Shown: one piece after another, positions 1 through 9,507 of the stretch
Numbering within the stretch: position 1 is the stretch's first letter
Layout of the letters: each line of letters opens with the position of its first letter
Assembly (NCBI GenBank): GCA_030432975.1
Contig: JAUILS010000008.1
Coordinates: 1 to 37,122 of the forward strand
Source of the DNA: Actinomycetes bacterium
Lineage (GTDB): Bacteria; Actinomycetota; Actinomycetes; Propionibacteriales; Nocardioidaceae
Direction of reading: 5' to 3'
Length of the DNA: 37,122 nt
Notes under the pieces: model-generated
The model's input: only the letters and a program-made list of their open reading frames with translations
What the model was told of the DNA's origin: nothing
Databases searched by the model: none
Program-made: the position numbers and the translations under genes

Positions 1-1
1 C

Positions 2-190
2 GGCGACGTGATGAAGGTGTCCGAGGTCGTCCGCGACCTGTGGCGCCGTGAGCGTGACCGCGGCCTGTCCGCCGGTGAGAAGCGGATGCTGGCCAAGGCC
101 CGGCAGATCCTGGTCTCCGAGCTCGCGCTCGCCGAGCACACCAACGAGGACAAGGCCGAGGCGATCCTCGACGAGGTGCTCGCCTCCTGA
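2..190 (+). CDS. carD: CarD family transcriptional regulator, C-terminal part (5' end outside window)
   Basis: Frame open to the window edge; tail [51 protein letters not shown] is typical of the CarD C-terminus; carD/isp/cysS/rlmB order is common in actinobacteria. Confidence 0.9.
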   Translation, partial: GDVMKVSEVVRDLWRRERDRGLSAGEKRMLAKARQILVSELALAEHTNEDKAEAILDEVLAS

Positions 191-205
191 GCGAACCACC
201 GACCG

Positions 206-232
206 AAGCCCCCGGGGACTCCCCGGGGGCTT
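206..232 (+). terminator. Intrinsic-terminator-like hairpin after carD
   Basis: AAGCCCCCGGGG-act-CCCCGGGGGCTT, 12-bp perfect stem with 3-nt loop, followed by a T, 16 bp after the carD stop. Confidence 0.85.
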
Positions 233-621
233 TGGCGTCTGCGGGGGTCGGCACGCTCGACCTGGACGGTGTCGGCGACTGGCCACCCGCCGGCGATCCC
301 GTGGTGGTGCGGCACGCAGCCGACGACGACGACGTCGTCGCGGACCTGGTGGCGCGACATGCCGACGCGGGCGGCGTCCATGTCTCCGCGGCACCGGTCA
401 CCGACACAGTCAAGACCGTTCGGGACGGCCTGGTCGACGGCACGCTCGACCGCGATCGCCTGGTGCGGCTCCGGCCGCCCGTGGTGCTCCCTCACCGGGT
501 GGCTGCCACACTGCCGGACCCACGGGGGGTGGACCTCTGCGCGTGGCTTCTCGACCTCAGTCGCCGGTCGGGCGTGCGTTGGTGGGAGGCACCCCGTCCG
601 GAAGGTCCTCCGCGAAGGTGA
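232..621 (+). CDS. IspD-like C-terminal fragment / degenerate paralogue (start uncertain: TTG 232 or GTG 301)
   Basis: Contains AAPVTDTVKTVRDGLVDGTLDRDRL, resembling the IspD (A/P)VTDTVK...DRxxL segment; the N-terminal nucleotide-binding signature is absent. Overlaps the 3' end of the convergent ispD-like gene. Confidence 0.5.
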   Translation: MASAGVGTLDLDGVGDWPPAGDPVVVRHAADDDDVVADLVARHADAGGVHVSAAPVTDTVKTVRDGLVDGTLDRDRLVRLRPPVVLPHRVAATLPDPRGVDLCAWLLDLSRRSGVRWWEAPRPEGPPRR

Positions 622-1258
622 TCTTGCGGTTGGCCGGGTCGCCCGGGACGGCGGCGATCGCGAGCTCGCGCCGGTAGCGCTCTACGCAGGCGGCGGTGTC
701 GGTCCCGGCGAAGGAGTCGCGCTCGGCGGCGGCGTACGCCGCGAGCAGCGGGGCCGCGCGGAATGCCTGCGGAGTCTGCACCGCGACCGGGCGGTCGGGG
801 AGGGGCCGGCCGTCGCGGGCCACGACGCAGTCGAGGTCGAGCACGGGGATGGCGCCACCCACCGCCCTCGCCGCCTCGATCACGTCGTCGAACAGGCCGG
901 TGTCGGCCCACGGGCGCGCCGCGTCGTGGAGGGCGACGACGTCGACGGCGCCGCTCTCGATCGCGCCTCGGATCGACTGCAGCGCCTGCCACTCCGAGGC
1001 GTGTCGGGTGTCGCCACCGGCCACGACGGACAGGCGGGTGTCGACGACCCCGGCGTCGTCCAGGGCCGCCCGCACCGCGGTCTCCTCACCCGAGCGGGCC
1101 ACCACCACCAGTAGCGCGACCTGCGCGGCGCGCAACCCGCTGGCGACCGACCGGGCCACCGTCGCCACCCCGTCCAGCGGCAGCAGGACCTTGTTGACGC
1201 CCGCCCCCACCCGACTCCCCGAGCCGGCGGCGAGCACCACGACCGCTGCGCTGCTCAC
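557..1258 (-). CDS. ispD: IspD-family cytidylyltransferase (2-C-methyl-D-erythritol 4-phosphate cytidylyltransferase-like)
   Basis: LAAGSGSRVGAGVNKVLLPL, GGDTRHASEWQAL, LHDAARP, VQTPQAFR and NRKITFAEDL motifs. Confidence 0.75.
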   Translation of the reverse strand: MSSAAVVVLAAGSGSRVGAGVNKVLLPLDGVATVARSVASGLRAAQVALLVVVARSGEETAVRAALDDAGVVDTRLSVVAGGDTRHASEWQALQSIRGAIESGAVDVVALHDAARPWADTGLFDDVIEAARAVGGAIPVLDLDCVVARDGRPLPDRPVAVQTPQAFRAAPLLAAYAAAERDSFAGTDTAACVERYRRELAIAAVPGDPANRKITFAEDLPDGVPPTNARPTGD

Positions 1259-1656
1259 GAGTCGTGCCGGTGTGCGCGCAGGATGCGGAACCTGTCGCCG
1301 GCCGCGGGCATCGGGAGGACTCCCCGCCGGACGCAGACGTCTCCTGGCAGCGACGGTTCCCGCCGGCCGTCGGCCTTCAGGTCGAGGTGACCGAGGTTCA
1401 GCAGGTTGTCGCGAACGACCGCCCCGACGGCGAGCACCTCGATCGCGACCTCCGAGCCGAGCTCAAGGACGTCGCCTGGGCGTGGGCCGTCATTCGCTGT
1501 GGTCGCGTCGTGCAGGACCGAGATCTCGTGCAGTTCGACTGGTGACCGGGGTCCGAAGAAGACCAGCACGCCTTCGGCGAGGAAGTCCTCCACGAGCGGG
1601 CCGACGGCGGTCACGGTCGACTCGTAGACCGGGTAGCTGTCGCGCGCGGCGGTCAC
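1255..1656 (-). CDS. srlB: PTS glucitol/sorbitol-type EIIA component
   Basis: Resembles SrlB: VTAVGPLVEDFLAEGVLVFFG..SPVELHEISVLHDA (phospho-His region), AVGAVVRDNLLNLGHLDLKADG..SLPGDVCV. 4-bp overlap with both neighbours. Confidence 0.85.
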   Translation of the reverse strand: MTAARDSYPVYESTVTAVGPLVEDFLAEGVLVFFGPRSPVELHEISVLHDATTANDGPRPGDVLELGSEVAIEVLAVGAVVRDNLLNLGHLDLKADGRREPSLPGDVCVRRGVLPMPAAGDRFRILRAHRHDS

Positions 1657-2024
1657 GCCCGGCCCACATTGCCGACGCCGACGCCGGACACGAACAGGTC
1701 CTCCGTGACCTGCTTGCTCAGGGGGCCGCTGGGGCTGGTGGCGTGGATGTCAACGGTGGGAACCCCCTTCATCGGGTAGATCCCGGCACGGGCCGTTCCG
1801 CCGCAGTCGATCACCGCGACGGCGATCCGTTCGAACGGTGCCGGCTGGGCGAACCCGTCGATCACCTCGCCGCCCGTCAGGTCGGCGATCCGTTGGGCCA
1901 CCGGGTGCACGCCACCGCCGGTGATCGAGGCGATCACGGGTCGATCCTCGTCGGGGGTGATGGTGAGCGGACCGCCCCAGCCGCCCGGACCCCTGGTCAC
2001 CACCACGGAGGTGTACTCCGGCAT
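1653..2024 (-). CDS. srlE: PTS glucitol/sorbitol-type EIIB domain protein (B domain only)
   Basis: GPGGWGGPLTI, AVAVIDCGGTARAGIYPMKGVPTVDIHATSPSGPLSKQVTEDLFVSGV matches the SrlE N-terminal domain with the active Cys retained; no membrane segment. Confidence 0.85.
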   Translation of the reverse strand: MPEYTSVVVTRGPGGWGGPLTITPDEDRPVIASITGGGVHPVAQRIADLTGGEVIDGFAQPAPFERIAVAVIDCGGTARAGIYPMKGVPTVDIHATSPSGPLSKQVTEDLFVSGVGVGNVGRA

Positions 2025-2150
2025 GCCGCATCTCCTCTGATCCGCCGAACGGCTGGGCTGCGCCGGGGTCGGGTGACGCCGCGGCTGCCCACCTCAGTGA
2101 ACATCCCACATGACCGGTGCGCAACGACCGACGGGTCGGCGTACCCGGGC

Positions 2151-2639
2151 TCAGCCGCGGATGACCAGCGCGGTGGCGATGGCCGCGACGCCCTCGCCCC
2201 GGCCGGTGAGACCCAGCCCGTCGGTCGTGGTGGCCGAGACCGAGACGGGCGCGCCCACGGCCGCGGACAGCGTGGCCTCGGCCTCCGCGCGGCGCGGGGC
2301 GAGCTTGGGGGCGTTGCCGATCACCTGGACGGCGACGTTGCCGATGGTGAAGCCCGCCTCGCGGACCCGGCGGCAGGTCTCGGTGAGCAGGCTGGCGCCC
2401 GAGGCGCCGGCCCACGCGGGGTCCGCGGTGCCGAAGGTCGAGCCCAGGTCACCGAGCCCGCTCGCCGACAGCAGTGCGTCGCACGCGGCGTGGGCGGCGA
2501 CGTCGCCGTCGGAGTGGCCCGCGAGCCCGCGCGGCTCGTCCGGCCATGAGAGCCCCGCGAGCCACAGGGGTACGTCGTCCACGAGGGCGTGCACGTCGGT
2601 GCCGATGCCGACCCGGGCCGTAAGGGCTTCGTCATTCAC
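2151..2639 (-). CDS. ispF: 2-C-methyl-D-erythritol 2,4-cyclodiphosphate synthase
   Basis: [54 protein letters not shown] start at 2639. Confidence 0.92.
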   Translation of the reverse strand: MNDEALTARVGIGTDVHALVDDVPLWLAGLSWPDEPRGLAGHSDGDVAAHAACDALLSASGLGDLGSTFGTADPAWAGASGASLLTETCRRVREAGFTIGNVAVQVIGNAPKLAPRRAEAEATLSAAVGAPVSVSATTTDGLGLTGRGEGVAAIATALVIRG

Positions 2640-2670
2640 ATCCCGATCATGCCCGAGAGACAATCGTGAG

Positions 2671-4197
2671 GTGACCCGCACACGTCTTCGGTGGCCGCTG
2701 GCCGGCCTGGCGGCCGGCCTCGCCGGCCTGGCCACCAGTGCCGCCGTGGCCGCGGTCCTCTCGATCCGGGAGAGCCCGGTGATCGCCGTGGCCGAGCTGG
2801 TCATCAGGAACACGCCCGGGGCAGTGGCCGAGCAGGCGATCCAGACGCTGCAGTTCTGGGACAAGCCCGTGCTGATCGGGTCGATCCTGGTCCTGCTGCT
2901 GGCCGGCTTCGCGCTGGCGGGCGACCTGGGGCGGGTCCGGATGTGGCTGTCGACGCTGGTCTTCACGCTGCTGGCCGCGGTGGGCGCGGTCGCCGTGCTG
3001 ACCAGCGAGGGGGCCACGCCGACGCGGCTGCTGCCGGTGATCGTCGGCTACCTCACCTGGCAGCTCGTCTTCGCCTTGCTGGCCGCCGCGCTCAGCCCAT
3101 CGCCGCTGTCGCACCGCCCCGACGACGACGGCACCGACCGCCGGACCTTCCTGCGGCGGCTGGGGACGGTCGGCGCTGGCGCCGTCGTCGTGGCCGTCGC
3201 GGGCCGCTGGCTGGGCCGCAACCGCGAGCGGGTGGAGGCCGCTCGAGACCTGCTGCGTCTCGACGGGGTGACGATGCCCAAGATCCCCCTCGACGCGACC
3301 GTCGAGGTCGACGGCGTGGCCCCGTGGCAGACCGACAACGCCGACTTCTACACCATCCACACCGTCATCTCGCCGCCCGCGGTCGACCCCGCGACCTGGG
3401 AGCTGCGGATCCACGGCATGGTCGACCGGGAGGTGGTGGTGACCTACCAGGACCTGCTCGACCGGCAGCTGTCGGAGGCCTGGATCACGCTGAACTGCGT
3501 GTCCAACCCCGTGGGCGGGACACTGATCGGCAACGCCTGGTGGAGCGGGGTGCGGGTCGCCGACCTGCTCGCCGAGGCCGGCGTACGACCGGGGGCGGAC
3601 GCGGTGCTGCAGACCTCGCAGGACGGCTGGAACTGCGGCACGCCGCTCGCCGCGCTCACCGACGACCGGGCGGCGATGCTCGCCGTGGCGATGAACGGGC
3701 AGCCGCTGCCGATCGAGCACGGCTTCCCGGTGCGGACGATCGTGCCCGGGCTCTACGGCTACGTCTCGGCCTGCAAGTGGGTGGTGGACTGGGAGGTCAC
3801 CCGGTTCGCCGACGTCACGGCGTACTGGACCGAGCGGGGCTGGGCGGAGCGCGGGCCGGTGAAGATGGCGTCGCGGATCGACGTCCCGTCGTCGGGGGAG
3901 CGGGTGCCGGCCGGCACGCTCCGCGTCGGCGGTACGGCGTGGGCACAGCACACCGGCATCCGGGCCGTCGAGGTGCAGCTCGACGGCGGCCCGTGGCGGC
4001 CGGCCGAGCTGGCGCGCGTGCCCAGTGCCGACACCTGGGTGCAGTGGGTGGTCACGCTGGCGGTCGAGCCGGGTCGGCACGAGCTGAAGGTGCGCGCCAC
4101 CGACAGGAGTGGGGTGGTGCAGACCGGAGTCCGGGCCGACGTGGTGCCCGACGGCGCCACCGGCTGGCACGGCGTCGACTTCGTCGCCGAGTCCTGA
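2671..4197 (+). CDS. Molybdopterin-dependent oxidoreductase (sulfite oxidase family) with N-terminal TM helices
   Basis: Membrane N-terminus, [11 protein letters not shown], then [40 protein letters not shown]-like core and a C-terminal dimerisation domain; GTG start. Confidence 0.88.
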   Translation: MTRTRLRWPLAGLAAGLAGLATSAAVAAVLSIRESPVIAVAELVIRNTPGAVAEQAIQTLQFWDKPVLIGSILVLLLAGFALAGDLGRVRMWLSTLVFTLLAAVGAVAVLTSEGATPTRLLPVIVGYLTWQLVFALLAAALSPSPLSHRPDDDGTDRRTFLRRLGTVGAGAVVVAVAGRWLGRNRERVEAARDLLRLDGVTMPKIPLDATVEVDGVAPWQTDNADFYTIHTVISPPAVDPATWELRIHGMVDREVVVTYQDLLDRQLSEAWITLNCVSNPVGGTLIGNAWWSGVRVADLLAEAGVRPGADAVLQTSQDGWNCGTPLAALTDDRAAMLAVAMNGQPLPIEHGFPVRTIVPGLYGYVSACKWVVDWEVTRFADVTAYWTERGWAERGPVKMASRIDVPSSGERVPAGTLRVGGTAWAQHTGIRAVEVQLDGGPWRPAELARVPSADTWVQWVVTLAVEPGRHELKVRATDRSGVVQTGVRADVVPDGATGWHGVDFVAES

Positions 4198-4229
4198 ACC
4201 GGAGGTCGCGGCCCCTAGACTCGGGGCTT

Positions 4230-5633
4230 GTGACGCTCAGGCTCTATGACACCGCCACCCGCGAGGTCCGCGACTTCGTGCCCCTCGAGGAGGGCAGGGC
4301 CGGCATCTACGTCTGTGGCCTGACCGTGCAGTCCGAGCCGCACGTCGGCCACGTCCGGTCGGCGGTGAACTTCGACGTGCTGCGCCGCTGGCTGACGGCG
4401 GGTGGCTACGACGTCACGTTCATCCGCAACGTCACCGACATCGACGACAAGATCCTGGTGAAGTCGGCCGAGCAGGGCCGGCCGTGGTTCAACCTCGCCT
4501 ACGTCATGCACCGCGAGCTCGACAAGGCGTTGGCGTCGATCAACGTCCAGCCGCCGACCTACGAGCCGGCGGCGACGGGTCACATCCCCGAGATCATCGA
4601 GCTGATCGGCGAGCTGGTCGAGCGCGACCACGCCTATGCCGCGGAGGACGGGTCGGGCGACGTCTACTTCGACGTGCACTCGTGGCCGTCGTACGGCTCG
4701 CTGACCCGGCAGGGCGTCGCCGACATGGAGCCCGCCGAGGACGCCGACCCGCGCGGCAAGCGCGACCCGCGCGACTTCGCGCTGTGGAAGGGCTGGAAGA
4801 AGGAGTCGGAGCCCGAGACGGCGTCGTGGCCGTCACCGTGGGGGCCCGGGCGGCCCGGATGGCACATCGAGTGCTCCGCGATGGCGGGGAAGTACCTCGG
4901 CGCGGCGTTCGACATCCACGGCGGCGGGGTCGACCTGCGCTTCCCCCACCACGAGAACGAGATGGCCCAGTCGCAGGCGGCGGGGCGGCCGTTCGCGGCG
5001 TACTGGCTGCACAACGCGTGGATCACCACCGCCGGCGAGAAGATGTCGAAGTCGCTCGGCAACTCGCTGCTGATTCCGTCGGTGCTGGAGCGGGTGCGCG
5101 GGATCGAGCTGCGGTTCTACATCGTCGCCGCGCACTACCGCTCGCACGTGGAGTTCTCCTTCGAGGCGCTCGACGAGGCCGCCGCCGGGTTCCGCCGGAT
5201 CGAGGGCTTCCTCGAGCGGGTGCCGGCCGTCGGGGAGGGCGTCGTGCCCGAGGCCTTCGCCGCGGCGATGGACGACGACCTCGGTACGCCGGCCGCGGTG
5301 GCGGTCATCTACGACAGCGTCCGCGAGGGCAACCGGCTGGCGGCCGAGGGGTCGACCCAGGAGGCCGGGCGCCACGCCGCCGAGGTGCGCGCGATGCTCG
5401 ACGTGCTGGGCCTCGACCCGGCCGATCCGGCCTGGGGTCCGTCCGGCGGGAGCGACGCGCTCGCCGGCGTCGTCGACCAGCTGGTGGCCGGTCTGCTCGA
5501 GGAGCGCGCGGAGGCGCGGGCCGCGAAGGACTTCGCGCGCGCCGACGCCATCCGCGACCGGCTCAGCGACGCGGGCGTCGTCATCGAGGACACCCCGAGC
5601 GGGCCTAAGTGGTCCGTGGGCGGTGCGTCCTGA
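4230..5633 (+). CDS. cysS: Cysteine--tRNA ligase
   Basis: [57 protein letters not shown] start at 4230. Confidence 0.97.
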   Translation: MTLRLYDTATREVRDFVPLEEGRAGIYVCGLTVQSEPHVGHVRSAVNFDVLRRWLTAGGYDVTFIRNVTDIDDKILVKSAEQGRPWFNLAYVMHRELDKALASINVQPPTYEPAATGHIPEIIELIGELVERDHAYAAEDGSGDVYFDVHSWPSYGSLTRQGVADMEPAEDADPRGKRDPRDFALWKGWKKESEPETASWPSPWGPGRPGWHIECSAMAGKYLGAAFDIHGGGVDLRFPHHENEMAQSQAAGRPFAAYWLHNAWITTAGEKMSKSLGNSLLIPSVLERVRGIELRFYIVAAHYRSHVEFSFEALDEAAAGFRRIEGFLERVPAVGEGVVPEAFAAAMDDDLGTPAAVAVIYDSVREGNRLAAEGSTQEAGRHAAEVRAMLDVLGLDPADPAWGPSGGSDALAGVVDQLVAGLLEERAEARAAKDFARADAIRDRLSDAGVVIEDTPSGPKWSVGGAS

Positions 5634-6580
5634 TGGCCGGCAACTCCTCGCGCAAGGGCGCCATCCGCAAGAGCTCGAAGAAGCCCGCCGCCGGGTCCGG
5701 CGGGCGGGTGCGGCGCGGGCTCGAGGGCAAGGGGCCGACCCCCAAGGCGGTGGACCGGCCCTACCACAAGGCCGCGAAGGCCAAGGCCCGCTCCGAGCGC
5801 GACGCGGGCAAGCGCCCGCCGCGACGAGGGTCGAAGACCTCCGACGCCGAGTGGCTGGCGGGTCGCAACTCGCTCGTCGAGGCGCTGCGTGAGGGGGTGC
5901 CGGTGACCGGGATCTACGTTGCCGAGGGCGCCGAGCGCGACGGCCGGCTGCGCGAGGTCTTCCGGATCGCGGCGGACCGGGGGCTGTCGCTGCTCGAGGT
6001 GCCGCGCGCCGAGCTGGACCGGATGACGGGGGGCGCCGTCCACCAGGGCGTCGCGGCCCGGCTGCCGGCGTACGAGTATGCGCATCCGGACGACCTGCTG
6101 GCGCGCGCCGCCGAGGCGGGCGAGCCGCCCCTGATCGTGGCGCTCGACTCGATCACCGACCCGCGCAACCTCGGTGCGGCGATCCGGTCGGCGTCGGGGT
6201 TCGGGGCGCACGGGGTGGTGATCCCCGAGCGGCGCGCGGCGGGGATGACCGCGGCGGCCTGGAAGACCTCGGCGGGCGCCGCCGCGCGGGTGCCCGTCGC
6301 CCAGACGGTCAACCTGGTGCGACAGCTGAAGGCCTACCAGGACGCCGGCTGCATGGTGGTCGGGCTGGCGGCCGAGGGCGAGGTGTCGCTACCGGACTTC
6401 GACCTCGGTGACGGCCCGCTGGTGGTCGTCGTGGGGTCGGAGGGTGACGGGCTGTCGCGTCTCGTCGCCGAGACCTGTGACCAGCTGGTGTCGATCCCGA
6501 TGTCGTCGTCGCTGGAGTCCCTGAACGCCGGCGTGGCCGCCGGCATCGCGTTGTACGCCGTCGCCCGCGCCCGCGCCTGA
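5633..6580 (+). CDS. rlmB: 23S rRNA (guanosine-2'-O-)-methyltransferase RlmB-type SpoU enzyme
   Basis: Basic N-terminus, GRNSLVEALREG, LDSITDPRNLGAAIRSA, VVGSEGDGLSRLV, SIPMSSSLESLNAGVAAGIALY; stop/start overlap (TGATG) with cysS. Confidence 0.95.
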   Translation: MAGNSSRKGAIRKSSKKPAAGSGGRVRRGLEGKGPTPKAVDRPYHKAAKAKARSERDAGKRPPRRGSKTSDAEWLAGRNSLVEALREGVPVTGIYVAEGAERDGRLREVFRIAADRGLSLLEVPRAELDRMTGGAVHQGVAARLPAYEYAHPDDLLARAAEAGEPPLIVALDSITDPRNLGAAIRSASGFGAHGVVIPERRAAGMTAAAWKTSAGAAARVPVAQTVNLVRQLKAYQDAGCMVVGLAAEGEVSLPDFDLGDGPLVVVVGSEGDGLSRLVAETCDQLVSIPMSSSLESLNAGVAAGIALYAVARARA

Positions 6581-6583
6581 CCG

Positions 6584-6647
6584 CGAGATGGCGCTCCGGT
6601 AGGCCGAGACGGCGCGTCCGCGCCGCGAGATGGCACTCCGGGCGCGT
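6584..6647 (+). repeat. 21-bp phased tandem repeat array (units 21/21/22 bp), CGAGAYGGCRCKYCCGG-type
   Basis: CGAGATGGCGCTCCGGTAGGC / CGAGACGGCGCGTCCGCGCCG / CGAGATGGCACTCCGGGCGCGT, then a degenerate CGAGCAGGCGCTG. Confidence 0.85.
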
Positions 6648-6699
6648 CGAGCAGGCGCTGTCGAGCGGCAGCGGGCCGAGTCCGGCCGCCAGTACAGCT

Positions 6700-7644
6700 T
6701 CAGGCGACGCGCGGACCGCGGGCGTAGCGGCGCTTCGACTCCGGGAGTCGGAGCTCGAGCAGCTCGCGATACTCCCTCAACCAGGAATGGAGCCCCGCGC
6801 CGGAGAACCTGTCCTTGGTCACGACGATCACACTCCAACCGGCGCGCCTCAGTGCCCGCCGCCGGTCTGCGTCGTACTCCTGCTGGTCCGGGCCGTGGAA
6901 GTCCTCTCCGTCGTACTCGATGGCGATGCGGAGGTGCTTGAGCGCCATGTCGAGGCGGACCCAGCCGAAGCCGGGCAGCCAGACCCAGGGCTGGAGGTCA
7001 GGAACAGGCAGGCCGGCATCGATGATCGCCAAGCGGGTCCAGGACTCGCCGGGCGACTCGGCGCGGGCGTCGAGATGAGGGACCAGATCCTTCAGCTGGA
7101 GGCAGCCGCGGCGGCCGCGATAGCGAGGAAGCATGCGCGCGAAGTCAGTGAGGCCGAGATCGAACCCCCGCGCGAACGCGTCAAGCGCTGCCAAGGCGCG
7201 ACTCCGGCCGCGCAGACAGGCGACGTCGCACGCGGTGCGCAGCGGGGTGGTGACGCGGATTCCGTCGACCGTCGTGATCTCGTCCAAGGACAGGTCGCGG
7301 GAGCCGGCGAGCAGCTCCGGCCGCCGCCGCCGGTCGTCGCCTGGCAGCGAGACGACCTGCAGCGGTGGAGTCACGTCCAGATCCGCTGGGTCCTGGCAGG
7401 ACACACCGTGGAGAGAGGCCGCCGCGAGGTCGGCGACGATGATGTCTGGCCCGGCAAGATGCCCTATCGCCTGGGCGCGGGCGCGCTCGGGGTCGGTGGC
7501 CGCGCCGGGGACATAGACACCGCGGAAGACGCGGTGCACGACACCGGACGCCAGCATCCACTCGAGCTGTCGGCGGCTGAGTCCGAGGCTGTCGAGCTCC
7601 GCGCTGGTGAATGGCCGGTCAGGAACTGGCGAAGAAGTCGTCAT
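6700..7644 (-). CDS. AbiEi-antitoxin-N-domain / DUF559 (Vsr-like nuclease fold) protein
   Basis: N-term FTSAELDSLGLSRRQLEWMLASGVVHRVFRGVYVPG (AbiEi-type wHTH); C-term IAIEYDGEDFHGPDQQEYDADRRRALRRAGWSVIVVTKDRF (DUF559-like). ATG at 7644. Confidence 0.85.
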   Translation of the reverse strand: MTTSSPVPDRPFTSAELDSLGLSRRQLEWMLASGVVHRVFRGVYVPGAATDPERARAQAIGHLAGPDIIVADLAAASLHGVSCQDPADLDVTPPLQVVSLPGDDRRRRPELLAGSRDLSLDEITTVDGIRVTTPLRTACDVACLRGRSRALAALDAFARGFDLGLTDFARMLPRYRGRRGCLQLKDLVPHLDARAESPGESWTRLAIIDAGLPVPDLQPWVWLPGFGWVRLDMALKHLRIAIEYDGEDFHGPDQQEYDADRRRALRRAGWSVIVVTKDRFSGAGLHSWLREYRELLELRLPESKRRYARGPRVA

Positions 7645-7756
7645 ACTCCATTCGCGCAGGTCGCCCGTCCTGCGGTCGCGCGCTGGGAGCCGTCTGTGGA
7701 GGATTGCGGCCTGTCCGAGCCTGTGCAGTGAGGCCGGCTCGGGGAGGCCGGGGTAG

Positions 7757-7840
7757 CCGGGCAGAAACGCCGGTTCGGCTCTCGCGAGTGCCGTCTCGGG
7801 GTGCAGGAGCGCCGTTTCGGGGTGCAGAGGTGCCGTCTCG
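7757..7840 (-). repeat. 21-bp phased tandem repeat array, four exact 21-bp units, inverted relative to 6584-6647
   Basis: Minus-strand units: CGAGACGGCACCTCTGCACCC / CGAAACGGCGCTCCTGCACCC / CGAGACGGCACTCGCGAGAGC / CGAACCGGCGTTTCTGCCCGG. Confidence 0.9.
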
Positions 7841-7857
7841 CGCTTCGGGGGGATGGT

Positions 7858-9498
7858 ATGCAGTGGTCCATGTCGATCCGGAGACCCGGCCGCGCGCAGG
7901 TGCGGCACGCCGTGGTGCTCGGGGTCGTCTGGCTGCTGGTGACGGCGGGGGCGTCGCTGGCGATCTTCCTGGGGTCGAGCCGGACGGTGGTCGTCGCCAG
8001 CCACGAGACGACGGTCCGCCCCACGCTGACCGGCCAGATCGAGCTCCACACCGGGCCGCTGCTGCCCGACCTGCGGGTGCCGTCGGGCTCCACCTTCGGT
8101 GCTGACCTCACCCTCGGCAAGACCCAGTCGCGGACCCTCGACGAGCTGGTCCGACGCTATGCCTTCATCGCCACCCAGCCCGAGGGGCAGATCGCCCGGG
8201 TGCGCGCCGCGGGCATCGACATGGCGGTCGACGCCCTCCTCCTGGGCGCGCTGGTGGGCGCCGTGCCGGTGGCGATGTGGCTGCTGCTCGGCGCCGCGCG
8301 GCGGCAGGAGCTCCTCGCCGACGCCCGGCGCCCGGTGGGGCTGGTCGGTGTGGGCGCCCTGCTCGTCGCGCTCGTGGTCGGCACCGTCCCCTGGCTGACC
8401 TCCCGCGGCGCCGGCCAGCCCGACCGAGAGTGGTCCAGCCTGCAGGAGTACGTCGGCGACGACATCACGCTCCCCCAGGAGCTCGACTCGGTCCAGGTCC
8501 GCACCGACCTCACCAGCGACGGGTCGCAGCGGCTGCTCGCGAGCGCCATCTCGACCTACCGCTCCAGCAAGACCTGGTACGCCGCCGCCGAGGCCGCCGC
8601 CTCCGAGCTCGAGCTGCGCACGCCCGAGCCCGACGAGACGGTGGCGATCCTGGTCTCCGACCGGCACGACAACATCGGCATGGATCCCGTCGCCCGCGCC
8701 ATCGCCGACGCCGCGGGCGCCACCTGGGTGTTCGACGCGGGCGACGACACCTCGGCGGGCGAGCAGTGGGAGGCGTTCAGCCTCGACTCGCTGGACGCCG
8801 CGTTCGACGGCTACGACAAGGTCGCCGTCACCGGCAACCACGACCACGGCAGCTTCGTGGGCGACCACCTCGGCGACCTCGGCTGGGCCCGCCCGGAGGC
8901 CTCCACCGTCGACGGGCCGGGAGGCTCGGTGGTGTGGGGCATCGACGACCCACGGTCCAGCGGCCTCGGCAACTGGCGCGACGAACCGGGGCTGTCGTTC
9001 GCCGACACGGTGACCCTGGTCGCCGACGAGGTCTGCGCGGAGGACCAGCGGGTCAACACCCTGCTCGTGCACGACGCGGCGCTCGGCAGCGAGGCGCTGC
9101 GGCGCGGCTGCGCCGACCTGGTCATCGGCGGCCACCTCCACGTCCAGGTCGGGCCGACCAACGAGGTCGGCGACAACGGGCTTGACGGCTGGCGCTACAC
9201 CACCGGCACGACCGGCGGGGCGGCGTACGCCCTGGCCGTGGGCAGCAAGCTGCGCCGTCAGGCCGAGGTCTCGCTCATCACCTACCGCGACGGGCGGCCG
9301 GTCGGCATCCAGCCGGTGGTGCTGCGCACGGACGGCCGGTTCGAGGTGCGCGACTATGTCCCGCTGACCTACGCCGAGCCGCCCGCCGACCCCGAGGCCG
9401 ACCAGGTCTCCGACGCGCCGACCCCCGACGGTCCCGCCTCGGGTGACGCGGCCCGTCCGACCCCCTCTGGACCGGCGCCGGCCACCTCGCGGCCCTAG
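7858..9498 (+). CDS. Membrane-anchored metallophosphoesterase
   Basis: N-terminal TM helices; DAGDDTS, VTGNHDHGSF, VIGGHLHVQ calcineurin-like motifs; ATG preceded by GGGGGGA. Confidence 0.85.
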   Translation: MQWSMSIRRPGRAQVRHAVVLGVVWLLVTAGASLAIFLGSSRTVVVASHETTVRPTLTGQIELHTGPLLPDLRVPSGSTFGADLTLGKTQSRTLDELVRRYAFIATQPEGQIARVRAAGIDMAVDALLLGALVGAVPVAMWLLLGAARRQELLADARRPVGLVGVGALLVALVVGTVPWLTSRGAGQPDREWSSLQEYVGDDITLPQELDSVQVRTDLTSDGSQRLLASAISTYRSSKTWYAAAEAAASELELRTPEPDETVAILVSDRHDNIGMDPVARAIADAAGATWVFDAGDDTSAGEQWEAFSLDSLDAAFDGYDKVAVTGNHDHGSFVGDHLGDLGWARPEASTVDGPGGSVVWGIDDPRSSGLGNWRDEPGLSFADTVTLVADEVCAEDQRVNTLLVHDAALGSEALRRGCADLVIGGHLHVQVGPTNEVGDNGLDGWRYTTGTTGGAAYALAVGSKLRRQAEVSLITYRDGRPVGIQPVVLRTDGRFEVRDYVPLTYAEPPADPEADQVSDAPTPDGPASGDAARPTPSGPAPATSRP

Positions 9499-9507
9499 GA
9501 TCGAACG

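Noticed and set aside
2691-5633. 980-aa plus-strand ORF
   Set aside because: Only the C-terminal part (from 4230) is real CysS; the upstream part is an out-of-frame, Arg/Gly-rich reading of the molybdopterin oxidoreductase gene.
6700-7644. Complete type IV toxin-antitoxin (AbiE) system
   Set aside because: No AbiEii-type nucleotidyltransferase toxin adjacent; the C-domain is DUF559-like, so this is a solitary protein.
7757-7840. Possible mini-CRISPR in the 21/22-bp arrays
   Set aside because: Units are contiguous with no unique spacers of regular length and no cas genes nearby.
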